Of a stretch of 64,000 bases of DNA, positions 13,942 to 24,906 are shown piece by piece. The stretch comes from Zoogloea sp. Its GTDB lineage: Bacteria > Pseudomonadota > Gammaproteobacteria > Burkholderiales > Rhodocyclaceae. Position 1 is the first letter of the stretch. Each line of letters begins with the position of its first letter. The notes below the pieces were generated by a model that saw only the letters and a list, made by a program, of their open reading frames with translations, did not search any database and was not told the DNA's origin. Made by a program: the position numbers and the translations under genes. The stretch spans positions 1 to 64,000 of the forward strand of contig NZ_JAFLDT010000011.1 of the NCBI RefSeq assembly GCF_017302315.1, read 5' to 3'.

Positions 13942-14814
13942 ATGAAGAGGGTGACGAAAGCGGTCTTTCCTGTGGCGGGTCTGGGCAGCCGTTTCTTGCC
14001 GGCAACCAAGGCCAGCCCGAAGGAAATGATGCCCATTGTGGACAAGCCGCTGATCCAGTACGCGGTGGAGGAGGCCGTGGCGGCGGGCATGACTGATCTG
14101 GTGTTCATTACGGGCCGCTCGAAGCGGGCCATCGAGGACCATTTCGACAAGGCGTATGAACTGGAAACCGAACTGGAGATGCGTGGCAAGGCCGATCTCC
14201 TCAAGATCGTCCGGGATACTGTCCCGTCCCATGTGAATTGCATCTATATCCGTCAGGCCGAAGCGCTGGGCCTGGGGCACGCGGTGCTGTGCGCCGCCTC
14301 GGTGGTGGGGGATGAGCCCTTTGCCGTGCTGCTGGCCGATGATTTGCTGGATTCACTGGGCGGATCGCCGGTCATGCAGCAGATGGCCGAGGTCTACAAC
14401 TATCATCGTTGTTCCGTGCTGGGCGTGATGAACGTGCCCCGGGAACAGACTCGCCAGTACGGTATTGTCAGCACCGAGCGTGATAGCGGTGAGGTGCAGC
14501 GGGTCAGCGGAATCGTAGAGAAACCCAAGCCTGAGGAGGCGCCGTCCACCCAGGCTGTGATTGGGCGCTACATTCTGACCGGACGTATCTTCGATCATCT
14601 GCGACAGCTCGAGCCCGGGGCCGGTGGCGAGCTTCAGCTCACCGACGCCATTGCTTCGCTGCTCAAGGAGGAGGCTGTGCTGGCCTACCAGTTCCGCGGT
14701 GTGCGCTATGACTGTGGTTCAAAGCTGGGCTATCTGCAGGCAACGGTCGAGCTCGGCTTGAAGCACCCGGAGGTTGGTGAGGAATTTGGGGCCTTCCTGG
14801 CCTCACGTGTGTGA
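13942..14814 (+). CDS. galU: UTP-glucose-1-phosphate uridylyltransferase
   Basis: A 290-residue nucleotidyltransferase that makes UDP-glucose for lipopolysaccharide core, exopolysaccharide and other glycans. The N-terminal signature is [20 protein letters not shown], with the sugar-phosphate lysine in [10 protein letters not shown] and the [13 protein letters not shown] motif near the C-terminus. Three consecutive ATG codons begin at 13936. I choose the third because GGAG (13931-13934) is seven bases upstream of it. The gene overlaps the end of ligA and is followed by a long perfect hairpin. Confidence 0.95.
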   Translation: MKRVTKAVFPVAGLGSRFLPATKASPKEMMPIVDKPLIQYAVEEAVAAGMTDLVFITGRSKRAIEDHFDKAYELETELEMRGKADLLKIVRDTVPSHVNCIYIRQAEALGLGHAVLCAASVVGDEPFAVLLADDLLDSLGGSPVMQQMAEVYNYHRCSVLGVMNVPREQTRQYGIVSTERDSGEVQRVSGIVEKPKPEEAPSTQAVIGRYILTGRIFDHLRQLEPGAGGELQLTDAIASLLKEEAVLAYQFRGVRYDCGSKLGYLQATVELGLKHPEVGEEFGAFLASRV

Positions 14815-14846
14815 GTCCGGGGGGCTTGAACCCCGCTTAAGGAGCA

Positions 14847-14888
14847 GGCAACAAAAAGCGCGGCCCTCGAGCCGCGCTTTTTGTTGCC
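14847..14888. terminator. Bidirectional intrinsic terminator between galU and typA
   Basis: Perfect 18-bp stem (GGCAACAAAAAGCGCGGC, 14847-14864, with 14871-14888) around a 6-base CCTCGA loop. The GC-rich core is flanked by A5 and T5 tracts, so each strand reads as GC hairpin plus T-run. It separates convergent galU (plus) and typA (minus) and should stop both transcripts. Confidence 0.92.
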
Positions 14889-14922
14889 CGGGCCGGGTTG
14901 CCCCGGCCTGATAGGCGCTTTT

Positions 14923-16737
<1,815 letters not shown>

Positions 16738-16771
16738 GGGGTCGGATACCGGAAGTACTTGTAAACCCGAG

Positions 16772-16780
16772 ATTTTAGCA
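16772..16780 (-). promoter_or_regulatory. Extended -10 promoter element for typA
   Basis: TGCTAAAAT on the minus strand, about 40 bases before the typA ATG, matches the extended -10 form TGnTAnnnT. No strong -35 is visible, which is usual for extended -10 promoters. The divergent phosphorylase gene has a similar box at 16824-16832. Confidence 0.5.
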
Positions 16781-16823
16781 CGTCTTTGCGCATTGCAGCA
16801 TGGGTGGGGTGCCTTGCCCGCCG

Positions 16824-16832
16824 TGCTAAGAT
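16824..16832 (+). promoter_or_regulatory. Extended -10 promoter element for the MTIP gene
   Basis: TGCTAAGAT about 35 bases before the ATG at 16867, with no clear -35. The ribosome binding site GAGGAG lies between it and the start codon. Confidence 0.45.
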
Positions 16833-16866
16833 TCGCGCCCGACACCAAATTGAGGAGTAGCCGGAC

Positions 16867-17604
16867 ATGCTGGCAATCATCGGCGGCAGTGGCCTGACGC
16901 AGCTTGCATCCCTGGACTTGATCCGGCGGGAGGTGGTTCGCACCCCTTTTGGCGAACCGTCCGGTGCGCTCACCTTCGGCCGTTTGTGCTCGCGGCCGGT
17001 CGTATTTCTTGCCCGGCACGGCTATGGGCACACGATTCCGCCCCACCGGGTGAATTACCAGGCAAATCTGTGGGCCCTGCACCAAGCCAAGGTGGACGCG
17101 ATCATCTCGGTGGCGTCTGTCGGCGGCATTCGCGCCGACCTGTGTCCGGGCGCCCTCGTGGTACCCCATCAGATCATCGACTACACCTGGGGTCGCAAGA
17201 GCACTTTCCATGAGGGCTCCGAGGCGCCCGTGGTCCATGTGGACTTCACCGACCCTTACGAGCAGGCCCTGCGCCAGAGAATTCTGCGCGCGGCGGCGGC
17301 GGCGGGCGAAGCTGTTGCTGATGGTGCGGTGTATGCCGCCACCCAGGGGCCGCGGCTGGAGACGGCGGCGGAGATCAACCGTCTCGAGCGGGATGGCTGT
17401 GACGTGGTGGGGATGACTGGAATGCCGGAGGCCGTTCTGGCTCGGGAGCTTGGAATTCCCTATGCGGCAATCAACGTGGTTGCCAACTATGCGGCCGGGC
17501 GCGCGGCGAGTGCGTCCGGTATCTGTTTTGACAGCATCGACACGGTGCTCAGGGAGGCGATGGGGCGGGTGCGCAGGGTGCTCGACCACATCTGCGAAGC
17601 ATGA
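16867..17604 (+). CDS. S-methyl-5'-thioinosine phosphorylase (MTAP/PNP family)
   Basis: A 245-residue purine nucleoside phosphorylase-fold enzyme. Phosphate and ribose motifs are IGGSGLTQL at the N-terminus, [18 protein letters not shown] and the substrate loop [14 protein letters not shown]. The base pocket region is [13 protein letters not shown]. The short length and the [12 protein letters not shown] segment match the thioinosine phosphorylases (MTIP) of proteobacteria rather than classical methylthioadenosine phosphorylase. In that route MTA is first deaminated, then cleaved to hypoxanthine and methylthioribose-1-phosphate for sulfur salvage. Substrate choice is inferred from family resemblance. 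The gene is coupled to def by ATGA. Confidence 0.85.
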   Translation: MLAIIGGSGLTQLASLDLIRREVVRTPFGEPSGALTFGRLCSRPVVFLARHGYGHTIPPHRVNYQANLWALHQAKVDAIISVASVGGIRADLCPGALVVPHQIIDYTWGRKSTFHEGSEAPVVHVDFTDPYEQALRQRILRAAAAAGEAVADGAVYAATQGPRLETAAEINRLERDGCDVVGMTGMPEAVLARELGIPYAAINVVANYAAGRAASASGICFDSIDTVLREAMGRVRRVLDHICEA

Positions 17605-18134
17605 TCCGCGACGTGTTGCGGATGGGTGATCCGCGGCTCCTGCGTCGGGCTGCGCCCGTTGAGCGCTTTGCCACACCCGAGCTCCTTGCCCTGATTCAGG
17701 ATATGCGGGACACGATGGCCCATCTCAATGGCGCCGGGCTCGCGGCGCCGCAGATTGGTGTGGATCTCCGGCTGGTGATATTTGGTGGTGGTCCGAGCCC
17801 GCGTTATCCGGATGCCTCGAGCGTGCCCGATACCGTGCTGATCAATCCCGTTCTGACGCCGCTTTCGGAGGATGAGGAGGGGGGCTGGGAGGGGTGTCTT
17901 TCGGTGCCCGGGCTGCGTGGCTGGGTTCCGCGCTGGACGGAGCTGCACTATGCGGGTTTCGATGAGCAGGGGCGGCCCTTGGATCGTCGGGCAACGGGCT
18001 TCCATGCCCGCGTGGTGCAGCACGAATGTGATCACCTGGATGGGGTGCTCTATCCCATGCGGGTGCGGGACTTTTCCCGCTTCGGCTATACAGATGTCCT
18101 TTTTCCGAACGGGATGATGACGGCCGACGATTGA
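17601..18134 (+). CDS. def: Peptide deformylase
   Basis: A 177-residue metalloprotease removing N-formyl groups from nascent proteins. All three motifs are present: [10 protein letters not shown] (44-53), EGCLSVPG (metal ligand Cys99) and QHECDHLDG (ligands His141 and His145, catalytic Glu142). The ATG overlaps the phosphorylase stop. This def is not beside fmt, the usual partner, so the genome may carry a second deformylase. It converges on glnD with a 22-base gap. Confidence 0.93.
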   Translation: MIRDVLRMGDPRLLRRAAPVERFATPELLALIQDMRDTMAHLNGAGLAAPQIGVDLRLVIFGGGPSPRYPDASSVPDTVLINPVLTPLSEDEEGGWEGCLSVPGLRGWVPRWTELHYAGFDEQGRPLDRRATGFHARVVQHECDHLDGVLYPMRVRDFSRFGYTDVLFPNGMMTADD

Positions 18135-18156
18135 CCGACGGCCGCGGACTTCTGGT

Positions 18157-20748
18157 TCAGACAGCCAGTTTTTCGAGCAGATCAGATTCGATCTTGAGTA
18201 CCTGGACGTCCTGGGACAAGCCCGGTCCGCTGATCAGGAACGTGTCTTCAACCCGTTCGCCCAGGGTGGCAATCTTGGCGGTGTGCAGGTTGATGCCATA
18301 GGCGGCCAGGGTTTCAGCAACACCGAACAGCAGGCCAGGCCGGTCAGCTGCGGTTACCGACATGATGTGATGCTGACCCCTTTCGTCGGGACGGATGCTG
18401 ATCTCGGGGGTAATCGGAAAGTGTTTTACCTCCCTCGACAGGCGTCCGCTGGCGGGCCGATCGACCGGGGCATGGGTCGCCAGGCGCTCGGTGAGGTCGT
18501 GTTCGAGAAGCGTGATCAGATCCCGGTAATGTACTTCCTGGCCCGGGTCTAGCAGCACGAAGCTGTCCAGCGCGTAGCCATGTCGGGTGGTGTGAATCTT
18601 GGCGTCGGCAATCGAGAAGCCGAGCCGGCTGAAGAAGCCGCACAGACGCATGAAGAGGTCGCGCTGATCCTTCATATAGACCATCACCTGCAGGCCCTCG
18701 CCCACATGGCTGAGGCGTGCCTTGACGACGGGCTCGTCGGTGACGACCCGGTAATACAGCATGCGGGCGTGCCAGGCGATTTCCTCCGGATCGTGGCGCA
18801 GGAAATACACGGTGTCGAGCTGGTCCCACAGGCTGTCCTCGGTGCCCGGGCGCAGGCCGTAGTAGCGCAGCAGGTTGCGTGCGTCGTCCTGGCGGATCGG
18901 TGTCCCCAGTGCCTGCTGGGGTGTCGCGCCTCGGAGGAGGCGCTGGGCCGCAAAGAACAGGTCTTCCAGGAGCTTTCCCTTCCAGCCGTTCCAGACCTTC
19001 GGGCTGGTGCCACGGATATCGGCGTGGGTGAGGATGTAGAGGGCGTTGAGGCGGCGCTCGTCCCCGGCGAGATTGGCGAAGCGGCGGATCACTTCCAGGT
19101 CAGACATGTCCTGCTTCTGGGCGACGTTGGACATGGATAGATGATGCTGGACCAGCCATTCAACCAACAGGGTGTCGTTTTCCTCAAGGCCGTGGGATTC
19201 ACAGAAATCCCGGGCATCCTTCATTCCCAGCTTTGAATGGTCGCCGCCCCGACCCTTGGCGATGTCGTGAAACAGGGCCGCGATGTAGATCAGCCAGGGC
19301 TTCTCGAAGCTTGTGGTCAGGCGGGTCAGCAGGGGGTACTCGTGGGCATGCTCCGCCACCATGAAGCGTCGTACGTTGCGCAGCACTTGGAGGATGTGCT
19401 GATCCACAGTGTAAACGTGAAAGAGGTCGTGCTGCATCTGGCCGACGATGCGGCGCCAGGCCGGCAGGTAGAAACTCAGGATGCCGTACTGGTTCATGCG
19501 CCGCATCTCATGCACGACGCCGCGTTTTTGCTGCAGAAGGCGCAGAAACAGCGCTCTATTTGCCGGGTTCTGCCTGAATTCGGCGTTGATCAGCTTGCGG
19601 CCGCGCCACAGGGCGCGGAGCGTGCGGGCTGTCATCCCCTTGAGTTCGGAGCGCTGTTCAAGCAGCAGGAAGCACTCGAGCAGGGCGCTGGGGTGGCGGT
19701 CGAATACGCCTTCATCCCGAACGTCGAGCAGCTCACGCACGCACTGGAAACGGTCATTGATGTTGATGGCCGCGGGATAGCGATTGGGGAAGAACTCGAC
19801 GCCGAAGTTGAGTAGCAGGATGGTATTGAGCTGGGTGACCTTCTTGGCTGTCCGGTAGTACTCCTGCATGAACACTTCGGAGGCCCGGCGGGCTTCCGTC
19901 GCCTCGAATCCGAAGCAGCGGGCGAGTTTCTCCTGGTGATCGAAAAGCAGGCGATCTTCCCGACGTCCCGTGAGATGGTGCAGGCGGATGCGTGCGTGCT
20001 GCAGAAAGCGCTCCAGCTCGCGCAGCTCGGTGGCCTCGTCGTCCGTCACCAATCCATGCCGCGCAAGGTCACGCCAGTGGGTGCCCATGCCGGCGGCGCG
20101 GCTGATCCAGCCGATCATCTGCAGATCCCGCAGGCCTCCGGGGCTTTCCTTGCAGTTTGGCTCCAGGGAGTAGGGCGTCTCGTTGTGGCGGGTGTAGCGC
20201 TGTTCCTGTTCCAGGCGTTTTGCCTTGAAAAACTGTCCTGCGTTGATAACGCCGCGCAGACGGGTCTCGAAACGCTCGAACAGTTCCGGGTTGCCCAGGA
20301 CTCGGCGGGCTTCCAGCAGATTGGTCATCACCGTCACGTCGAGGGTGGCCTCCTCAAGGCAGCCCTCAATGGTGCGCACGCTGTGGCCGATCTCGAGGCC
20401 GATATCCCAGATCAGACCGATCATTCCCGTCAGGCGTTCTTCGAGGTTGGCGTCAGGCTCGTCTTCAAGCAGGAAGAGCAGGTCCACGTCAGAACAGGGA
20501 AAGAGTTCTTCGCGTCCGTAGCCGCCTACGGCCACCAGCGTGGCCGAGGCAGGGAGTCCGAAATCCGCCCAAAGGTCCGCGAGCACGCCATCCACTAGCT
20601 GGGAGCGTCCGCGCAGGATGGGGTCCGTCAGGGGACGGGTCTCGTAGGCTGCGCGCAGGCTGCTTCCGCCACTCTTGAGGCGTGCCTTGTAGCGACCGAT
20701 GATGTCCCGTGCGGTGTCGGGAGGAATGATGGATGAGGAGTCGGACAT
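18157..20748 (-). CDS. glnD: Bifunctional [protein-PII] uridylyltransferase/uridylyl-removing enzyme
   Basis: An 863-residue glutamine sensor that uridylylates PII proteins at low glutamine and removes UMP at high glutamine. The nucleotidyltransferase motif is VGGYGREELFPCSDVDL (74-90), with the catalytic acidic pair Asp87 and Asp89. A central HD domain (LFHDIAKGRGGDHS, about residue 485) performs deuridylylation, and two C-terminal ACT domains (about 690-770 and 790-863) bind glutamine. It is transcribed after map with a 16-base gap and should control nitrogen assimilation through GlnB/GlnK and NtrBC. Confidence 0.96.
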   Translation of the reverse strand: MSDSSSIIPPDTARDIIGRYKARLKSGGSSLRAAYETRPLTDPILRGRSQLVDGVLADLWADFGLPASATLVAVGGYGREELFPCSDVDLLFLLEDEPDANLEERLTGMIGLIWDIGLEIGHSVRTIEGCLEEATLDVTVMTNLLEARRVLGNPELFERFETRLRGVINAGQFFKAKRLEQEQRYTRHNETPYSLEPNCKESPGGLRDLQMIGWISRAAGMGTHWRDLARHGLVTDDEATELRELERFLQHARIRLHHLTGRREDRLLFDHQEKLARCFGFEATEARRASEVFMQEYYRTAKKVTQLNTILLLNFGVEFFPNRYPAAININDRFQCVRELLDVRDEGVFDRHPSALLECFLLLEQRSELKGMTARTLRALWRGRKLINAEFRQNPANRALFLRLLQQKRGVVHEMRRMNQYGILSFYLPAWRRIVGQMQHDLFHVYTVDQHILQVLRNVRRFMVAEHAHEYPLLTRLTTSFEKPWLIYIAALFHDIAKGRGGDHSKLGMKDARDFCESHGLEENDTLLVEWLVQHHLSMSNVAQKQDMSDLEVIRRFANLAGDERRLNALYILTHADIRGTSPKVWNGWKGKLLEDLFFAAQRLLRGATPQQALGTPIRQDDARNLLRYYGLRPGTEDSLWDQLDTVYFLRHDPEEIAWHARMLYYRVVTDEPVVKARLSHVGEGLQVMVYMKDQRDLFMRLCGFFSRLGFSIADAKIHTTRHGYALDSFVLLDPGQEVHYRDLITLLEHDLTERLATHAPVDRPASGRLSREVKHFPITPEISIRPDERGQHHIMSVTAADRPGLLFGVAETLAAYGINLHTAKIATLGERVEDTFLISGPGLSQDVQVLKIESDLLEKLAV

Positions 20749-20764
20749 CTTCGGGGGTGGTTTC

Positions 20765-21586
20765 TCAGGGCAGAATGTTGGCGACGATATCCGGGCGCGC
20801 CGGGGAATTCGCGGAGAGGGTCAGCACCTCGACGCCGGATTCCGTGACGAGAATCATGTGCTCCCACTGGGCGGACAGGCTGCGATCACGCGTGACGATG
20901 GTCCATCCGTCGGGAAGCTCCGAGATGGCCGCCTTTCCGGCATTGATCATCGGCTCGATGGTGAAGATCATGCCCGGCTTGAGTTCGATGCCGGTGTCCC
21001 GCTTGCCATAGTGCAGAACCTGGGGGTCTTCGTGAAAGTTCGCTCCGATGCCATGGCCGCAGAACTCGCGAACAACGGAGAAGCCACTGGCTTCTGCATG
21101 TCGCTGGATGGCGTGGCCAATGTCGCCAAGATGGGCGCCAGGGCGAACCTGGGCAATTCCCAGCCATAGGCACTCGTAGGTGACCTGGCATAGACGTCTG
21201 GCCAGGATGCTGCAGTTGTTTTCGCCGCCAACGAGAAACATCCGGCTGGTGTCGCCGTGGTAGCCATCCTTGATCACCGTGATGTCCAGGTTGACGATGT
21301 CGCCTTTCTTGAGGGCCTTGTCACCAGGTACGCCATGGCAGACTTGATGGTTGATGGAGGTGCAGATCGACTTGGGGTAGGGCTTGTAGCCCGGGGGGCA
21401 GTAATTGAGCGGGGCGGGGATGCAGCCCTGGACCTCGACCATGTAGTCATGGCAGAGCCGGTCCAGTTCGCCTGTTGTTACGCCTGGCTTGACGAAAGGA
21501 GTGATGTAGTCGAGTACTTCGGAGCCCAGGCGGCCCGCGATGCGCATCTTTTCAATTTCCTGTGGTGTTTTTATGGTGACGCTCAT
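20765..21586 (-). CDS. map: Methionine aminopeptidase, type I
   Basis: A 273-residue dinuclear metallopeptidase that removes initiator methionine after deformylation. The five metal ligands are visible: Asp101 (NLDITV), Asp112 (GDTS), His178 (CGHGIG), Glu211 (TIEPM) and Glu242 (WEHM). The catalytic His84 is in QVCHGVPG. I start at the ATG giving MSVTIKTPQEIEKM, the usual type I N-terminus; ATG/GTG-type starts upstream at 21595 and 21613 would add unconserved residues. It lies divergent from rpsB, as in many proteobacteria. Confidence 0.95.
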   Translation of the reverse strand: MSVTIKTPQEIEKMRIAGRLGSEVLDYITPFVKPGVTTGELDRLCHDYMVEVQGCIPAPLNYCPPGYKPYPKSICTSINHQVCHGVPGDKALKKGDIVNLDITVIKDGYHGDTSRMFLVGGENNCSILARRLCQVTYECLWLGIAQVRPGAHLGDIGHAIQRHAEASGFSVVREFCGHGIGANFHEDPQVLHYGKRDTGIELKPGMIFTIEPMINAGKAAISELPDGWTIVTRDRSLSAQWEHMILVTESGVEVLTLSANSPARPDIVANILP

Positions 21587-21677
21587 GGGCTTCATCTGTC
21601 GGGGTACGGACACGCTAGGCTAGCTCATGCGGCGCGCGCGGGCAATCCGGCAAGAGAGTCGCCGCGCCTGGCCGGTC

Positions 21678-21707
21678 TTGAGGGATGTAATGGGTTGCTG
21701 CTACAAT
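21678..21707 (+). promoter_or_regulatory. Sigma-70 promoter for rpsB
   Basis: TTGAGG (21678-21683), an 18-base spacer and TACAAT (21702-21707), preceded by TG to give an extended -10 (TGCTACAAT). This predicts a start near 21714 and a leader of about 150 bases before rpsB. It is the best -35/-10 pair in the window. Confidence 0.65.
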
Positions 21708-21713
21708 CGGAGG

Positions 21714-21863
21714 CTTGTCTGGTACGTGCCAGGCAAAATTCACACGTCCGGCCCATTGAGGTCCGGTGGGTCTTCCGCAAGGATGGCTCGCGGCAAGGCG
21801 TGGTTCCGCATGGGCGGGCCAGGCAGGCTGGGCGGCGGTCAAACCTCTGTATTGGAGTACAAA
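21714..21863 (+). promoter_or_regulatory. rpsB 5' leader
   Basis: About 150 bases of untranslated leader. GCCCAT (21751-21756) can pair with ATGGGC (21810-21815), with extra pairing between CCGG and GGGCC flanks, closing a structured region. TTGGAG (21852-21857) is the ribosome binding site. In E. coli, S2 represses its own operon through the rpsB leader; a similar role here is inference. Confidence 0.35.
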
Positions 21864-22616
21864 ATGTCTGTCACCATGCGTCAAATGCTCGAAGCGGGCG
21901 TCCACTTTGGTCACCAAACCCGTTTCTGGAACCCGAAGATGGCTCCCTTCATTTTCGGTCAGCGCAACAAGATTCACATCGTCAACCTCGAAAAGACCCT
22001 CGTCAAGTACAACGAGGCCATGGATTTCGTGCGCAAGCTGGCTGCCAACCGTGGCACCGTGCTGATGGTCGGCACGAAGCGTCAGGCTCGCGAAATCGTT
22101 GCCGAGGAAGCCCGTCGCGCCGGCATGCCCTACGTCGATGAGCGCTGGCTGGGCGGCATGCTCACCAACTTCAAGACCGTCAAAGTTTCCATCAAGCGCC
22201 TGAAGGAAATGGAAGCCATGGTGGAAGACGGCTCCATTGAGCGTCTGTCCAAGAAAGAAGCCCTGATGGCGTCCCGCGAGCTCGAGAAGCTGCAAAAGAG
22301 CCTCGGCGGCATCAAGGATCTGGGCGGTCTGCCGGATGCCCTGTTCGTGATCGACGTGGGTTACCACAAGATTGCCATCACCGAAGCCAACAAGCTGGGC
22401 ATCCCGGTTGTTGCTGTCGTTGATACCAACCACACCCCCGAAGGTGTTGATTTCGTGATCCCGGGTAACGACGATTCGTCCCGTGCGATCCGCCTGTACG
22501 CCCGCGGCGTGGCTGATGCCGTGCTGGAAGGCAAGAACCAGGTCATCCAGGAGATCGTTGCGGCCGGTTCCGACGAGTTCGTGGAAGTGGAAGACAGCGC
22601 CGAAGAGCAGGTCTGA
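21864..22616 (+). CDS. rpsB: 30S ribosomal protein S2
   Basis: A 250-residue S2 protein, first gene of the long translation and envelope run. It has the characteristic [20 protein letters not shown] start, the FVGTKRQA-like segment [28 protein letters not shown] and [20 protein letters not shown]. It recruits S1 and the anti-Shine-Dalgarno region of the 30S subunit. An open frame extends upstream to 21627, but TTGGAG and family alignment fix the start at 21864. tsf follows after 42 bases. Confidence 0.98.
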   Translation: MSVTMRQMLEAGVHFGHQTRFWNPKMAPFIFGQRNKIHIVNLEKTLVKYNEAMDFVRKLAANRGTVLMVGTKRQAREIVAEEARRAGMPYVDERWLGGMLTNFKTVKVSIKRLKEMEAMVEDGSIERLSKKEALMASRELEKLQKSLGGIKDLGGLPDALFVIDVGYHKIAITEANKLGIPVVAVVDTNHTPEGVDFVIPGNDDSSRAIRLYARGVADAVLEGKNQVIQEIVAAGSDEFVEVEDSAEEQV

Positions 22617-22658
22617 GTCTTACTGAATCCGATTAAACAGACATATTTAGGAGCAAGC

Positions 22659-23555
22659 ATGGCGGAAATTACCGCAGGCATGGTCAAGGAGCTGCGCGAG
22701 AAGACCGACGCACCCATGATGGAATGCAAGAAGGCCCTGTCCGAAGCCGCTGGCGACATGGCCAAGGCCGAAGAGATTCTGCGCATCAAGCTGGGCAACA
22801 AGGCCTCCAAGGCCGCCGCCCGTGTAACTGCGGAAGGCATCGTGGGGGTGTACATCTCCGCTGACGCCAAGCTCGGCGCGATGGTTGAAGTGAACTGCGA
22901 GACCGATTTCGTGGCCAAGAACGACGACTTCCTGGCCCTGGTCAAGAATGTTGCCGAGCTGGTGGCAACCCAGAACCCGGCGGATGTCGAGGCCCTTTCC
23001 GCCCTGGATCTGAACGGCCAGAGCGTTGAAGAAGTCCGCAAGGCCCTGATCGGCAAGATCGGCGAAAACATGACCATCCGCCGCTTTGTGCGCGTGGAAG
23101 CCAAGGGCGCCGTGGCCAGTTACATCCATGGTGGTTCCAAGATCGGTGTGCTGATCGATCTGGTGGGGGGTGATGAAGCCCTGGCCAAGGATCTGGCCAT
23201 GCACATCGCTGCGTCCAAGCCCAAGTCCCTGGATGCCTCCGGCGTTCCGGCCGAGCTGCTGGATGTCGAGCGTCGTGTCGCCATCGAGAAGGCCCGCGAG
23301 GCCGGCAAACCGGAAGCCATGCTCGAGAAGATCGCTGAAGGTACCGTGCAGAAGTTCCTCAAGGACGTGACCCTGCTGGATCAAGTCTTCGTCAAGGCTG
23401 AAGATGGCAAGCAGACCATCAGCCAGCTACTGAAGGCCAAGGGTGCTTCCGTTGCTGGTTTCACCCTCTACATCGTCGGTGAAGGCATCGAGAAGAAGGT
23501 GACCGACTTCGCCGCCGAAGTGGCTGCCCAGGCCGCCGCTGCGGCCCAGAAGTAA
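22659..23555 (+). CDS. tsf: Elongation factor Ts
   Basis: A 298-residue nucleotide-exchange factor for EF-Tu. The N-terminal UBA-like module carries [18 protein letters not shown], and the core contains [16 protein letters not shown], the two classical EF-Ts signatures. AGGAG stands seven bases before the ATG. It is co-transcribed with rpsB; the 42-base spacer shows no clear terminator, so tsf levels probably follow rpsB. Confidence 0.98.
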   Translation: MAEITAGMVKELREKTDAPMMECKKALSEAAGDMAKAEEILRIKLGNKASKAAARVTAEGIVGVYISADAKLGAMVEVNCETDFVAKNDDFLALVKNVAELVATQNPADVEALSALDLNGQSVEEVRKALIGKIGENMTIRRFVRVEAKGAVASYIHGGSKIGVLIDLVGGDEALAKDLAMHIAASKPKSLDASGVPAELLDVERRVAIEKAREAGKPEAMLEKIAEGTVQKFLKDVTLLDQVFVKAEDGKQTISQLLKAKGASVAGFTLYIVGEGIEKKVTDFAAEVAAQAAAAAQK

Positions 23556-23569
23556 GAGGTCCGCAAGCA

Positions 23570-24286
23570 ATGAGTCAGCCCGCCTACAAACGCATTCTTC
23601 TCAAGCTTTCCGGCGAAGCCCTGATGGGTGACGACGCTTATGGTATCAACCGAGATGTGGTTGCCGGGATCGTTGCCGATGTGGTCGATGTGACCCGTGT
23701 CGGTGTTGAGGTCGGGATTGTGATTGGCGGCGGGAACATCTTCCGTGGGATGGCGGGGGCCGCGTCCGGCATGGATCGCGCCACCGCCGACTACATGGGG
23801 ATGCTGGCCACGGTGATGAACGCCATGGCCCTTGCAGATGCATTCCGGGCTGCAGGGGTCAATGCGCGGGTGCAGTCGGCCCTGCGTATCGATCAGGTGG
23901 TCGAACCTTACATCCGTGGCAAGGCGATCCGCTACCTCGAAGAGGGTCGTGTCGTCATTTTTGGTGCCGGCACCGGCAATCCCTTCTTCACCACTGATAC
24001 CGCTGCGGCCCTGCGCGGCTCAGAGATTGGTGCGGACATCGTGCTGAAGGCGACCAAGGTGGATGGCATCTACACGGCTGATCCCAAGAAAGACCCGTCG
24101 GCAACCCGCTTCCACAAGATCTCCTTCGATGAGGCGATTTCGCGGAATCTCGCGGTCATGGATGCGACGGCCTTTGCGCTGTGCCGCGATCAGCGTCTTC
24201 CCATCAATGTTTTCAGCCTTTTCAAGAGCGGGGCGCTGAAGCGGGTGGTGATGGGCGAGGATGAAGGCACGCTGGTCTACTGCTGA
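23570..24286 (+). CDS. pyrH: Uridylate kinase
   Basis: A 238-residue UMP kinase of the amino-acid kinase fold, which forms UDP for RNA, DNA and UDP-sugar synthesis. Motifs: [12 protein letters not shown] (nucleotide loop), [20 protein letters not shown] and the ATP-site segment [13 protein letters not shown]. Bacterial UMP kinases are hexameric and regulated by GTP and UTP. It is placed between tsf and frr, as in most bacteria, with an AGAGG ribosome binding site. Confidence 0.97.
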   Translation: MSQPAYKRILLKLSGEALMGDDAYGINRDVVAGIVADVVDVTRVGVEVGIVIGGGNIFRGMAGAASGMDRATADYMGMLATVMNAMALADAFRAAGVNARVQSALRIDQVVEPYIRGKAIRYLEEGRVVIFGAGTGNPFFTTDTAAALRGSEIGADIVLKATKVDGIYTADPKKDPSATRFHKISFDEAISRNLAVMDATAFALCRDQRLPINVFSLFKSGALKRVVMGEDEGTLVYC

Positions 24287-24296
24287 GGATGAAGCA

Positions 24297-24854
24297 ATGA
24301 TTCCCGAGCTCAAGAAAACTACTGAACACAAGATGCAGCGCTCCATCGAGGCCCTCAAGCAGGATCTCGCCAAGGTGCGTACCGGCCGGGCCCACGTGGG
24401 CATTCTTGATCATGTCATGGTGGATTACTATGGTAGTCCGGTGCCCATCAGTCAGGTGGCCAACATCACCCTGATCGATGCGCGTACCATCGGTGTCCAG
24501 CCTTGGGAAAAGCCCATGGTTGGCAAGGTCGAGAAGGCCATCCGTGATTCCGATCTGGGTCTCAACCCGGCCGCTCAGGGCGAGGTTATCCGAGTTCCGA
24601 TGCCCGCCCTGACGGAAGAGCGCCGCAAGGAGCTGATCAAGGTCGTGAAGCATGAAGGTGAGGGCGCCAAGGTGGCCGTGCGCAATCTGCGGCGTGATGC
24701 CAATGCCGCACTGAAGGATGCGCTCAAGGCCAAGACTGTTTCGGAAGATGATGAGCGTCGCGCCCAGGACGACGTTCAGAAGTTGACGGACAAGGCGATT
24801 GTCGAGATCGACAAGCTTCTCGCGCAGAAAGAACAAGAGCTGATGCAGATCTGA
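24297..24854 (+). CDS. frr: Ribosome recycling factor
   Basis: A 185-residue tRNA-shaped factor that splits post-termination ribosomes with EF-G. Signatures: [29 protein letters not shown] and [13 protein letters not shown]. The ATG at 24297 is chosen; an upstream in-frame start inside pyrH (24261) is not conserved. The stop codon is embedded in a short hairpin (24850-24867). Confidence 0.98.
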   Translation: MIPELKKTTEHKMQRSIEALKQDLAKVRTGRAHVGILDHVMVDYYGSPVPISQVANITLIDARTIGVQPWEKPMVGKVEKAIRDSDLGLNPAAQGEVIRVPMPALTEERRKELIKVVKHEGEGAKVAVRNLRRDANAALKDALKAKTVSEDDERRAQDDVQKLTDKAIVEIDKLLAQKEQELMQI

Positions 24855-24877
24855 CCTTCGGGTCAGACTCTGCTTTT
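24850..24877 (+). terminator. UUCG-loop hairpin at the end of frr
   Basis: TCTGACC-TTCG-GGTCAGA forms a perfect 7-bp stem with the very stable UUCG tetraloop; the frr stop (24852-24854) lies in its left arm. CTCTGCTTTT follows, a weak T-run. It may be a partial terminator or mRNA 3'-end stabiliser between the translation genes and uppS. Confidence 0.5.
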
Positions 24878-24906
24878 CCGTTCCTCTTCTTCCAGGTCGA
24901 TACGAT

